A stretch of DNA of 64,000 nucleotides, taken from positions 492,792 through 556,791 of the forward strand of contig CH003018.1 in the NCBI GenBank assembly GCA_000149265.1. Direction: 5' to 3'. The stretch's first letter is position 1; each line of letters begins with the position of its first letter. Source of the DNA: Ciona savignyi. Lineage: Eukaryota > Chordata > Ascidiacea > Phlebobranchia > Cionidae. Below are positions 39,401-51,490 of this stretch, piece by piece. A model generated the notes under the pieces. It ran no database searches. It worked only from the letters and a program-made list of their open reading frames with translations, and was not told the origin of the DNA. Position numbers and translations under genes: made by a program.

Positions 39401-42346
39401 AGAAATTTTTGAATTCCTTCAAAAAGACCTCATACCGCATATCCATGATAGAGTAGATGAAGAAAAAGAGAGGTAAATAGTTAATGGTTATTTTTGAAAA
39501 ATGGACATATAGGTTTTATGGGTTGATTTTATAAATAGTAATGATTAACAAGTGGTTGTCACTCTTCAGTTAAAGTGGATTTTGGTGGTCAAAATATATC
39601 TTTTCACTAGGTGACATTTAATTTAAAGACTAGCATAAATTACCATATTTCAGGAATGTGGTTGATCCAAAGATTATAGAAGACGCCGAGGCTTTTGAAA
39701 TAAACGAAGAAATATTGGGTTTGCTTGAAGAAGTTGTCATGTACGCATTTCAACAACTTGTATATTACCTTACCAAGGTTGGTTAATATTTTACACTATA
39801 ATGAAACCTGTTCCCGATTTCCTTCTAATAAATGCTTATTTAGACACTGTACGGTTCTCTACCCGCTATATTGGATTGCAACCCATTTTCCGATGCGGAA
39901 TCGCCGCTGAGTGTGGATCACGTGATTGAGCTATACTCGAGTGCACGAGAAATGACAGAGCAATATTGTGTGAACCAACAAATTGGCGATCAACTCTTTG
40001 CTTACCTTTTCTTTTTTACCAACGTTTCCCTGTTCAACACGCTAATGGAAGAAGGTATTATATATAAATTAAATCATAACGAAAGACTCTTGCATTAAGT
40101 TATCTCATACTTTAATTAATTGAAAAACATTTTTGGTACAACATCTATTTTGATTCTTTTAGAATCTTCGACGAAATATTTTCGCTGGGAGATGGGTGCT
40201 CGAATACGTGGAAACTTAGAGGAATTAGAAAGTTGGGCTACAGTTTCGGGATATTCATATCAAAGCTCCTCGTTTCTTGGTAAAATATCAACGTTAGCAA
40301 ATTTGCTGGCAACACCTCGAACCCAAATTATAAAGGTAATCTTGCACTCTTCTTGTCGTATTATTTATTTTTTCGTAACGATTCATTAACTAGCTAAACT
40401 ACTGTAGCCAATTTCCATAATGCAATATATTGTCCCGCTGTGATAACAAATACAAACATAAAGCGAACGGTAACACAATTCCAATAAGCCGGAAGCTTGT
40501 CTAATTAAAATTAGTTACTTGCTGGTCGCGATTTACCACATTTTGGAACCAGATCGACATCCGCCATATCTCACACAACACGATAAATTTAGTATACATA
40601 ATTTGTGACATTAACAGAGCACGTGGTCGGCGTTTCGCAAGAACTTTCCAGCGTTGAACCCCGCCCAATTGAGTCACGTGCTTGCTTACTACCAATTAAA
40701 TGGCCAACAACGTAAACCAAAAGCTTGGCAAACCGATCCAGACGAAGAAAAAGAAGCTGCAGAAAAACGTAAGCTTTAAACTTTGTGTTATATGTGCTGT
40801 ACGTAATATTACATTTCAAATCACAGAATCGGTGATGGAAAGTTATGAGAGCCATCCTCCCCTTGTGCTGCCTGTGACTGGTTCGAGAGTAAAATTGGGG
40901 GAGATTCCTGATGACCCGAAAATAGAAGCACTGCTTTCTAGTATTCGAGACAAATCCACGAAAGCTGCTACATTTACATGTGATCCCTCATTTACCGAAA
41001 TTCATCCAAATGATGGGAGACAACAGTCTCCAGTTTCATTTAAAGATTCTGCGTCTACCCATGATAACTCCACAGTGGTTCGACCTCATTACCCCGACTT
41101 CCTTCCCGAATCTGAGAGCCGCGGCAATGTAGCATCATCTAGTGGCGAAGGTAGAATGGTGTCGTCATCTTCTTGTTCATCATCGTCCGAACCCGAAGCT
41201 TACATCGACAAACCAAGGAAACACGACGTCACGAATACAACGAATCCCTCGAAAGCGATTAATATCTTGGTAAATCATTTATCTGACCATTCGGAAGCAG
41301 ATGAGCGTGAGAAAGATTGTGACGATTTGCTCGTACTTCAGGTTTCGGAGACAGAGTCACTTTCATCTTATGTCTCTTCATCGAAAAATCATGGTGGGTA
41401 GATCGTACAGCAAATTATAAAGTACAGCAAATTAAAAATTTTAAAGTGCAGTTTTTTTTCTTTGATATGATTTCGAACATTTTTTTAATTTATTGGTTAA
41501 CTTTTCTTTTTGATCACGTGCGTGTATATTATGTTTAATAGGCATATCTCGCACGCCGTCAAATGGGTCGACAGGCAGTGGATATGGAATGCCAAAGGAA
41601 GTGTTCATCGTGGATATCAAGAAAGGGAAGAAAGGTCTCGGAGTGGGCTTGGTTGATGGCACCATTACCTCACTCGGTATGCCTGGTATTTTCGTACGTT
41701 CGCTTGTTCCCGATGGACCTTCATCTAAGGTTAGTTTTTATGATTCACCTTTAAGAAGGTAATCACTATTTAAGCTACCTCAATACAGGCTACATACTAT
41801 TTTAAGTAGTAGGCACCATTTTAATAACGAGCTTTATATTAAAGAAAACACCGTTGGTTCTTGTCTTTTAAATTGCATATAGCTAGGAATAAATATCCGA
41901 ACTTCTGCTGTTTCGTATTGATTTTACATTAACGCGATATTATCATTGCAGCACATGCATTCCAAACATCACGATATCATCACGTGCTGGCTGCAAGAAG
42001 GAAGATTACAACTTGGCGATAGAATTTTGGCCGCAAACGGTGTCAGTCTTATTAACATGAGTTACCATGAGTAAGTTTTACACACATAAACGATATTATA
42101 AAATATATGAAAATATAGATACATTGTAGTTTTAAAATACAAAATAGTTAGATCTGTTACATTGGGTATAGATAGTAATATATCGCCATGACCATTTTAA
42201 ATTTTACTTAGTTAAACTATTTATTAATCTTGAATTTCCACGAAAGAGCGATGAGAAGAGTGCGACAAGCTGGAGATAATGTCCGACTTCTGGTTGGTCG
42301 ATGTGGTGCTGAAATCGCCATGAAAATTACGTCATCGAGCTGCTGA
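30480..42346 (+). CDS. RADIL: RADIL/RASIP1-like adaptor with RA-RA-FHA-DIL-PDZ domains
   Basis: RADIL, RASIP1 and afadin are Ras/Rap effectors at junctions and adhesions. Exons: 30480..30667, 30986..31103, 31479..31668, 36019..36184, 36590..36780, 36920..37555, 37735..37898, 37959..38038, 38160..39177, 39238..39275, 39335..39472, 39654..39777, 39844..40054, 40163..40335, 40618..40768, 40827..41393, 41542..41729, 41952..42070, 42247..42346; 4560 nt, 1519 aa, all phases consistent. Domains: RA-like 1 (about 108-197, ending DPEDKPLEL); a Ser/Arg-rich linker; RA 2 (about 414-550) with IMKIFGD, YKSVMATRESSARELVK and RPLILQSYWKP, close to RADIL; FHA-like (about 676-792); DIL (about 860-1195); a Ser-rich linker; PDZ (about 1395-1505) with KKGLGVGLVDG. 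RA 2 and the C-terminal PDZ favour RADIL over RASIP1; the extra RA is afadin-like. The 4.35-kb third intron is the largest. AATAAA at 42992 may be the poly(A) signal. Confidence 0.9.
31900..32350. repeat. Interspersed repeat shared with the 19.9-kb hAT-like element
   Basis: This stretch in the RADIL-like third intron aligns by eye with 19905..20380. Shared landmarks in order are a CTCTATCT stretch, GGNCTGTCACTCRAAATC, AAAATTTTRARCTGGTSCC, ACCAACATTGGGAAATCACCACC-like sequence and a GGCTAAGTAGG-like end. It lacks recognisable hAT ends, so it is a truncated copy or a separate element that also inserted into the other. Confidence 0.6.
35123..35231 (+). CDS. Candidate alternative first exon of the RADIL-like gene
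   Basis: An ATG opens a 36-codon frame with an acidic, Pro/Cys-rich peptide (MSNEPTYVSFDHVDCDIG, then PEAPSPCPSSEFGW) ending at a G|GTAAGT donor in phase 1. Phase 1 is exactly what the exon at 36019 requires. Use of this exon would replace the first RA-like domain core with a short leader and keep RA 2, FHA, DIL and PDZ. This is inferred from frame and donor alone. Confidence 0.5.
35285..35299. repeat. (TG)n microsatellite
   Basis: About seven TG units in the RADIL-like third intron, just downstream of the candidate alternative first exon. Confidence 0.8.
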
Positions 42347-44320
42347 CGTGTAACACGACACAATATTATTTCCGAATATTCTTACAAAAGCTCCGGTCTG
42401 TTTTTTTACTTCTTTGTGAATCATTTTCCTGTTATGCGACACAGTATTATGTTATTGTATTTAAATCTTCGATGGTGCAGGTTCAAAAGTTAAAATTAAA
42501 CAACTTTGAATCGTTTTTTGACTGGTTATTCATTTATCTAAAATTATGAAACAATTGAATATTTCGCATGCAATTTTGTGTATTGTAAAATACTATACAG
42601 TTTGGTAATTTCCTATTTTATTCCTTTAGTCCAATGCTACATAATGTTTAATAATAGAAAACGTGAAACAGACAAAATTATTTTATTTCCCATATTAAAT
42701 CTTACCAGCCACGTTGTTTTGTTAAGTACCAGCACCGCCTTGTCAATATATCCCAGCAAAAGCGTCGTAAAAACGTCACACTGGTTGTTAAATATGGCTT
42801 GCTTCAAAGTTCGAAAATGCTTTGAAATAGTTTTAGAATTTTAGATTTCTTTAGACATGACTGTAGTCTACCAACTTTTCGCGATGCTCTTCACGTTGCA
42901 ATTTTTACAATGCGGTGAAAGATATTCCTTTTCCAGTAATCCACACTAAGCTTTTAAACTGAAAATATGCCAATGTTATGTACTTAATTTGTAATAAAAA
43001 TGTAAAAAAAACAAATGTCAAGACAATATTGTAGGAAATTATTTTAATTAAATTTTACACATGATTCATTTTGCCTGAAAGCTTATCCATAACATCGCAT
43101 TGTAAAGAGATGCGGAAATGTTTTGTTATTTGATTATGTTTAATCTTTTGATTTCCTGGCCCATTTGTTCGTGGATTATTACGTCATAATCATATAAATA
43201 CTTTCTTCGAGTGCGCTGCAGAATCTTGAAGAGTGTCATTTTTTTGCTCTGCATTATCTTTTTTTGCCGACTTACGTAAAATAACAAAACAGACTTACGT
43301 AAAATAACATAAAAAAAGAAAGCGCAATTAAATGTTGAATAAAGGTGTAACCGGATTTTAAGAGAAAACGAAATTGTACATTCGTCGTTTTAAGAGAATG
43401 CTACCGGTATTAGCTCCCGGCAAAATCGTGTGTTTACTATTACCTGCAATGACATGAGATACGTGGTTGGTTTCTTCTTTCAGCGTTTAAGTTTATTTTT
43501 TTAGTATCTGCGACAGTTTACAATCTTTCGATAGCAAGCATGTAGCGAAAGCAATACGCAAGTCCATTAGTTTAAAATAAAAGTTTACCTAGCGGCATAA
43601 AATAAGTAAAACAGGAGTACTATAAATGCAAAATGGTCAAGGTAAATTAGCATTAAAATTACCAGAAACACAAAACATTTTAAGATGTTATCTTCTTTAA
43701 GGGATCAATGGATACTAATGATAAATAAACGCTATGTGTTCACAGTGTACCCTCAGGCTTTTATTGCCAAGGATTTACATTATTTACGTTAAGATATTTA
43801 GCTGAATGCCTATCAGTAGTCCTTATGCCGCAAGCTATACAGGGTGCTGCCATTTCGCTCCTTGTGAAGTATCCAGCTATTCGGACGTTATTGTAAGGTT
43901 AAGACAAAAGTTTAATTAAAAAAACATGACGTTAAATACTTCAGAATAAAACGAAAACTTATAAATTATTTTACTCCAGGCTATAGCAGAAGAAATACCC
44001 GCCCGCCCGCCCGCCTACTCTAATGCGTTTTCCGCGCAACAGCGTTTAATCACAGGCTTAAGCTCTAAAATTATTCGCTGTCCATCTAATTGCACGGAGA
44101 AAGTCGCTGGAATGTTTAAAATAATTACTATCTGCTGGCCTCAATTTCTGGTGAAATTAAAGTTAATTATCGCAGAGAACAGAGGAAAAACGCTGCGAAA
44201 TACTGCGGGCCAGAAAACATTTGAAAACCAAAAGTTACTGCTAATGTTGGGTGTAGCCTGTTCATAACTATATGTGTATTTTTAATCTTTAATATTTCTC
44301 TAGAAGGTAAAAGGCTAAGT
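42347..44320. other. Intergenic after the RADIL-like gene
   Basis: Holds the RADIL-like 3' UTR, with a possible AATAAA at 42992, and the upstream region of the plakin-repeat gene. Small features: a direct repeat of ACTTACGTAAAATAACA at about 43271..43310, and a CCCG run (four CCGCC-type units) at about 44000..44016. No genes seen. Confidence 0.5.
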
Positions 44321-46920
44321 ATGATATCTTATTTATTTCCGAGTGCCATAGCATCTATAGCTGCACTTGCTACAACGAGTGCAGTTTTACTCTCATGCAT
44401 CTCTTGTAGAAGATTCTTTTCGCGGAAGAAAACCAGTAAGTAGTTAATCATGTATATATAAATAAGTTAAGGTCTGTTAGGTTTTGTATATTCGTTTACA
44501 CCTGCATTTCCTGTAAACGAAAAACATTTCTTTGACTTTCTATAGATGTTTAACCAACAAATCCACGCTAATTATATACGCAGATAATGATTTGGATATA
44601 AATAATTACCTTTTACATAAAGATTACAACTGCTTTTCTTTAGAAGACTTATCGGATTTAAATGACGGAGAAAATGGAGTGATTTTGACTAAAGTTGAAG
44701 ATGACGTTCAAAGTAAAGAAAACGGAATAAAAAATAATGCTTACGACAAAGAAAAAGAGAGTAATGGGGAAGAGGGGTTACCTGAACAAGATGTTAAAGT
44801 CGAAAATGTATTTTCCGAAAATACTGAGGTATTTAATAAAAAATAAACAAAACTTACTGCAGAAACGGTAATAGTATAGTTTGACAATGTACTCTCAGTT
44901 ATATAACTTCCGAGTTTTATTTCATATGTTTGGTTCCTTATTTTTCATCAATTTATATATAGCCAATAATAATTCTGACTACGGAATGTCATGTGCATTA
45001 AAGTATTCTATATGGACGCCTAATGTCAAAAAGGGTATATGAACGTGTTTAAAATCGAATCTAGTGGAATTTATATCTTTTGATGTTCCAAAAATTTTAG
45101 GTCTTTTCGTACAAGTTGATCTCTATTTTTGGCCATAGGTTTACATACCACAATTTATTTAACCATCTGTAATATAAACTTACATATCACATTTCACAAA
45201 TTGCACCTTGAACAATTTGTACTCGATTGCATTTAGACGACTTCGATTTTCTTCTCTTTGCTCTTTAGAGGTGAAGTTACGTTTCAAATTAGTGAATTTA
45301 CTTGACAGTTTTATTGGTTTACATTACACAGAATAATGTAGATAAATCTGTAACAAAATATTGTTTTTTTACAATACAGATGGGCGCCGTGAGTTCATTG
45401 ACCGTGGAAAACAAATGTCCAGACATTAAAAGTGATGACAACCGTCCAATCGGAGCAGAAACTGATAAACAACAAAATGACAAAGGTTAGTATATAATAT
45501 ATAAACTTAATTTTTTATGTATAGTTAATTTAAAACAATTTTGCACAGTCAGCTGACTTATTTTCTGTTGCAACCCTGGTTTCTAACTTGTGGTCGTGTT
45601 GGCATATTGAACACACAGCCGCTTAATTTCAATATGTAGTATCGGATTTGCCTGAGCCAATTGAATTTTTGTGTAAAATACTGTACTTGTTGTTAACAAA
45701 ATTTTGACAGCTATTTGACAAACGATTTGCTTTACGCAGAAACTTTGATTGAAGATAGAAATGAAGATAGGAGCAACACAGACCGCCATACCATAAACAC
45801 AGAAAATAAACAAGATGGGAAAGAATCTGAAACAGCGATAACGCCCCTTTCAAGAAGGTCCGCTGATTTAAATCACTTTAGCTATTCTATTAAAAGCAAT
45901 GATGTAAAAGATTTATCATTTGCAATCGAAGAAATAGGAACTCACGAAACAATTGTCGAATCGCTCGAATCACCGCCACAGAGTGTTGCGCAATCAGAGC
46001 ATGGCGTTATACAGAGTGATTGGAGCAGATATGAAGATGTTCTCATTCATGGTGGTTGGAGGAGAGATGTAAAGCTCACGGATTTATTAAAAATGGGACT
46101 GATTAATGAAACCAAAGCAGATGAGGTGGTTGAGACACTGTCGAAATCGAATAACCTCGTTGAAGACGCGATTATTCCAGACTTTCTAAAACCGTATCTC
46201 GAAGGCGGGAGTCCGGTTGCTGGTATCCTTATATCTGAATCTGGTGAAAAGAAGTCCATATTCAGGTCGGCGAAAGATGGAATACTCAGACGAGGAACTG
46301 CAATTAGTCTACTCGAAGCGCAGGCTGCAACTGGTAACATTATAGACCCCATAACCGGTCGAAAGATGTCTGTATCGGACGCTTACCAGTTGGGGCTAAT
46401 TGACAAGGTTTATGAAACGGTGGTCTCGCGGGCAGAGAGAGCTGTGACTGGGTTCAAGACCAGGGTTACCAATTCCACATTATCACTAGGACAAGCAATA
46501 GAAAGAGGACTAGTGGTTGAGTCACATGGAATCCGATTATTAGAAGCTCAGTTAGCGACTGGTGGAATTATAGATCACGAAACCAATATTAAACTTCCTG
46601 TTGAACTTGCTGTGAGGCGCGGTCTTCTAGATTCACAGTTAGCAAACAAACTAAAAGCTGCTTGTTCAAATGCACCCGACGAAACAAAACCGGACGATTT
46701 GAAAACATTTTTCGATCCCAATACAGAAGAACACATGACCTATGTGGAACTAATGAGAAGAAGTGTGGTTGATGACGACACAGGTATGCGACTTTATCCT
46801 CTTGAAAAGATTGGTAGAAGGAGGTTTAGTTACGCAAGTTATTCTGGTCGATCAAGTCTCGCATCTTCCAGAGCTAGCAGCAGAGAAAGCATCCCCGCAG
46901 CAGTAGCAGCAAGCACTTAA
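44321..46920 (+). CDS. Plakin-repeat protein with N-terminal membrane anchor
   Basis: Exons 44321..44439, 44546..44828, 45380..45485 and 45740..46920 give 562 aa. Residues 1-40 hold a hydrophobic segment with cysteines followed by a basic stop (RRFFSRKK), a likely signal anchor. About 41-260 is acidic and low-complexity. About 262-525 is a plakin (plectin) repeat region: [44 protein letters not shown], a second [13 protein letters not shown] and [15 protein letters not shown]. The Ser/Arg-rich tail ([16 protein letters not shown]) resembles desmoplakin's C terminus. In desmoplakin and plectin these repeats bind intermediate filaments. No actin-binding, spectrin or coiled-coil part is present. 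The first donor used (AA|GTAGTT) was chosen because the stronger GTAAGT four bases earlier breaks the frame. Exon 3 begins exactly with ATG and may be an alternative start. Confidence 0.75.
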
Positions 46921-49242
46921 TTAATATATTTAATAACTGTTCTGCTCTTTATATGTACTAAAATAACTGGATCTGGAATTATCATTACATGATTTGTTAG
47001 TTTATAATGCATTTTAAACGGTGAATTAAGAAATTGAATAATACTGATCTTTTTATGAGAAAAATATTCATATACAATTTAAACCTGTTGTTATTATTAT
47101 TGTTGTAATATATTGTGTTACTGGTATAAACGTCGATTTTAATAAAGGCAGTTACACATTTATCTTATAAACGATTTAACCTGTGTCTATGAAAAACATT
47201 AGTTTACTTTTTTATTTGGCCTGTGTTCAGAAGCATTTAAACGAAATGAACCGATGTGACCCCACAGCTTGTGTGAGCTGAGGTCAGTCAGTTTTTGGTC
47301 AACAGTCGTCGTGTGGTTTTTATACAGAGCAACATATAATTTGTGAAACAGAGCATGAAACAAGAGCACACAATTTCTCGTCGAAACTCAATACACAGAC
47401 AAGAAGTTCAATAAAAAAAGGTTTCGCAGAAGTTCACAGTTCAATAAAAGAAATATAAAGTTTTGTAACTTAGCTGCAATGCCAGATTTACTAATGCTGT
47501 AAATGTCTCTTGTGTACCGAAAAGGGGTTACGCACTGGATGTCGTTCGTAGTCAGTAGTGCGTGCGATTGCTTGTATGTCAGCTGACCGTGTTTACGAAT
47601 AATGTGATACAACTGCCGACACTGCGGCATACGTGGATTTAAATTATTATAAGCACGTTTGCTTGCAGTACAACAAATTTGTTCCGAATGATAGTTTGCC
47701 CGAATTGACAGTCAATGCTTTTAGTCACATACATTGAAGAGTTATACACACATTGTTTTAAAAATTGTGCAAAATAGTGCAGCTTTATATTAAACAGACT
47801 TAATACCGACATATTTCAGTCAACATTTTATGATTGCACGTGGATAATCAGTGAATGCAAGGTATCTGAATAAGCATATCTAAAGGAAATTGGTAATGTT
47901 GCAATTGTTTCCGAAAGGTATGGAGAAAGACCGATTACGTCACAGAATAATAGTCAACAGAGAAGCATTAGAACAAAGAATTTTCTATTGGTGGAAAGGT
48001 TCGCGCCGAGAGTTATGCGTAGTGGCAACTGGCAATACATGATTGTTGATGCAGCTATAACAGTTAAGCAATCTATGCAGCTTTTGCCGCTAGAACCCAT
48101 GTCATATGAACAAAATTGCTCGTCTTTTATATTTATTTACATAGTGATTCTCATTAATAAACCTGGCTTAAGATTAACCAGCTATGACAAAGTGACGATT
48201 TGTTGTTTTGATTTATTTCGTATTACGTAATTTCGTGTTTATCATGTTTACGTCACTCATTTGTTTATGGTGGCAATTTATTTCACAACAAACGTTACTA
48301 TGACAATAATGTTAAGTTAAATAATATTCTGGCGTTGGTCTGCTCAACAACAACCTCATAGACTAGATGATGATATCGTTGAAATGTGTGAGCAGAGATA
48401 CAGAAATAATGTAAATCGCAGATTTACACGGTACCGCTGCCGTGAAGGCCAAGATAAATAGGCACTATCAAATTGACAAGTCAGCATAAAATTCTATCAA
48501 TATTTAACAATTAGTTTCGGACGCTCAGTTGTTGTTGCCAAAAGCAGGTCAACCTTTAAACCCGTGTGTTTAATGGTCGACGCCTTTTTAATTGAAATTA
48601 AAGTTTAGGGTCAGGCGAACTGCACAGTATGTCATTTATGTTACTGTTATATATATATTGGTTTATTATATTCTGTACAAAAACGCAGCGAGTATTAGAA
48701 AAGACGATTACTTTACAAACTGTAAAATAACTTGTTTGTTAAATTAGTTGGTCTGTATTTTTCTGCTACAAACAAAATATGTAAAATTAGCAATTAATTA
48801 ACTAAAGTTTTCGGTAATAGCTTTTAGCTCGCCGGCCTATACAAACGAATGATTCAGGTCTGGTTTATATTACAAACGATTGCGTAAGGTGCGGTTTTGG
48901 TGAGGTACGTGAACAAAATTGATCGCGGTGCATAAATAGTTAGACTTTTTAATATTAATCGCTCTCACGTACAGTGGGGTGTATAAACACTAATTCGAAT
49001 CAATGTCGGAACGAAAACTAGCATACGACGCAGAAATCTCATTAACATTGCAATATTATTAAGATTTGATTCATTGTGTATTATGCACAACATCTTATTA
49101 TTTTGTATTATGCATGCGAGTAAAGAGCCTGTTACAGGTTTGAAACCTTGCTGGGAAATATATGTATAAAAAATAATTATTTAAAATAATGTTTTATTTT
49201 TAAGTAGACATTTCAATAAATGTTGTTGTGTAAATTTTAAAG
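46921..49242. other. Intergenic between plakin-repeat and SLC16-like genes
   Basis: A 2.3-kb AT-rich spacer containing the 3' UTR of the first gene and the promoter of the second. Short open frames at 47388..47630 (-) and 47988..48230 (+) have no supporting domain, signal or splice evidence. No repeats recognised. Confidence 0.45.
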
Positions 49243-51490
49243 ATGTCGCTTGATAAAAAGGCTGAATCAGCCAAGCATTTGCATATTGTAAGGAACGGCG
49301 AAAGTCATGATTCGTCACATGCAACAAACAATAAGAAAAGTGGAAACAGAGCGTCCCTCCACAACGCTAATCCTTTGATTGTCAACGAAAAACAGTAAGA
49401 TTGTGTATACAAAACTTATAAAAGTATTTTGGATAATTTAATTTTCCGAGCTGATACTTTTCTCGTACTCATACAATATTTTATTCTTGCATAGATGAAA
49501 ATAAAAACATCCCATCCATGCGTAACGAAATCGGCTTGAATAACATGTTGCATTTCCTTGTTATTGCCTAATAAATACCCGACAGGCTAGCACAACAAGC
49601 CGGCACACATTTTATAATGTCATGAATTGTTATGTGTTTGTTTTAACGTATTAAACTAACAGACACTTCGTAACCGCTCCCTATATGTAAGAGTGTTTAT
49701 GGGAATCCTAAATAAGTGTCAAATAACAATGATATTATAACAGATATGTTGAGCCACCGGATGGAGGGTGGGGATGGGTGATCGTGGTTGCTGTGTGGTT
49801 CGACAATATGCTGGTTATCGGCATGCTGAAATCATTGGGGGTCCTTTTTCCGGCATTCCGTTCTTATTTTCAGGAGAGCGCAGGTGCTATTTCTTGGATA
49901 AATTCAATTTCGCTCTCGATGCGAGCTACAGCTGGTAAGTGGTAGCACGTCATAGATTTTTTGCTGTAATTTTCAAATTGACTGTTTTATGCAGCGCCAC
50001 TATCCGCCGCATTGAGCAACAGGTTTGGGGAACAAAAAGTTGTAGCTTGTGGCGGATTATTGGTAGTGATTGGTCTTATCATGAGTGTGTTCGCTACATC
50101 ACCTTACTATCTGTACGGTTCTTTGGGTTGTGTTACTGGTAAGATACTGGTCAATATGTGGTTAATATTATTGTTTGCGGAAGAATAATAATATATTTCA
50201 ATATACAGGAATTGGCTTTGCTTTTGCATCACTTCCAGCTTTGACGATGATTGGTCGATATTTTAGAGTTCGTCGCTCGTTGGCAAATGGACTTTCACGA
50301 AGCGGAGGAGCCGCCACCTTTTTCCTTGCACCGTTGCTCCAGTTTCTGGTTACAAACTACGGGTGGCAAGGGTGCCTGTTGATTGTCGCCGGGCTCGAAC
50401 TTCATCTTATCGCGTGCGCCTTACTGTTTCGACCCCTTAGATTAAAAGAAGAATTGGAATTCAAGCCGGAAACAACCTTAAAAAATCACCGCGACAGTGT
50501 CATGCAACTTTCAACAATAAACGGCGAGGGTCTACAAGAAGGATTCAAGCCCGGGTTTGTGGCTCGCAGGGCGTTGAGTGATCGACAGAAGGTAAAAATC
50601 CTACAGCAGCAAATTGAGAAACGTGTTCAAGAGTATGGCGTTACAGAATCCTTAATCGTTGAAAACTTTCCACAAATCGAACCGGTCTACCAACCAAAGC
50701 AAAAATCAACACTCGACTTCGCTTTGCTTAAAAATCCGAAATGGGCAGTGATAACATTGAACCTTGTGCTCACTCAGTTCGGCTACTCGATCACACTGGT
50801 TCATACTGTTGCGAGAGCAAAGCTACTTGGAATCGGAGAATACGAGTCTGCTGTACTATTATCATTTATAGGGTTGTCCGAGGTTGTTGCGCAACTATCA
50901 TCGGGCGCATTTGCAGATAAACAATACATAAAACGCATTCATCTTCACAAAATCTACATTGCAGTCATGGCTATAGCAACATTTACAAGTCTTTTGTGCA
51001 ATTCGTTTGTAACCATGTCCATCTACTGTGTAATATTCGGATGTGGATCCGGAAGCTGGCAAGGCAATATCTTACCTCTAACAGTGGACACGTTGGGTGT
51101 TCGGACTTTACGAAGCGCATACGGGTTTTGTCTGTTCTTTAGCGGTGTGTGTGGCCAGTTAATTGGACCTCCTATTGCAGGTTTGCTTTGTTGTATACAT
51201 GCGTCATGCACATTTATTTAATTATATGTTTAAAAAAACAAGATTGTGTGATAAAAGTAAAACTTTAGTGCTATATTTCAGGCATGATGTTTGATGCGAC
51301 CCAATCGTACACCTACAGTTTCATACTGGCTGCATCCTGCTTCGTAATCGCATCAAGCGTATTGTGGCTGGAAATTCCCGCGTCCAAGTTCGTTCGAAGG
51401 AGGGAAGAGAAGATAAAGAGGAATGCCACAGTGGACACAATGGATGAAGATTTCGACATCTTAATGCAGGAGGTTAATGGATTGGTCTAA
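49243..51490 (+). CDS. SLC16-type (monocarboxylate transporter family) membrane transporter
   Basis: Exons 49243..49394, 49744..49934, 49995..50138, 50209..51180 and 51282..51490 give 555 aa, typical of SLC16. A soluble N terminus leads into the family signature EPPDGGWGW at the start of TM1, then a conserved Lys in MLKSLGVLF (equivalent to MCT1 Lys38). The second signature lies around TM5: PALTMIGRYFRVRRSLANGL. About 12 hydrophobic segments are split by a long charged cytoplasmic loop between TM6 and TM7. In TM8 the Asp/Arg pair of MCT1 (DMVAR) reads EVVAQ, so the charge pair linked to proton-coupled monocarboxylate transport is not conserved. The substrate may therefore not be lactate-like. 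The paralogue group cannot be set from the sequence alone. Confidence 0.9.

Noticed and set aside
44000-44016. CCCG/CCGCC run as a CpG island or promoter
   Set aside because: Only four short units with no surrounding GC enrichment.
47388-48230. Open frames of about 80 codons between the plakin-repeat and SLC16-like genes
   Set aside because: No signal peptide, domain or splice support; expected by chance in this length.
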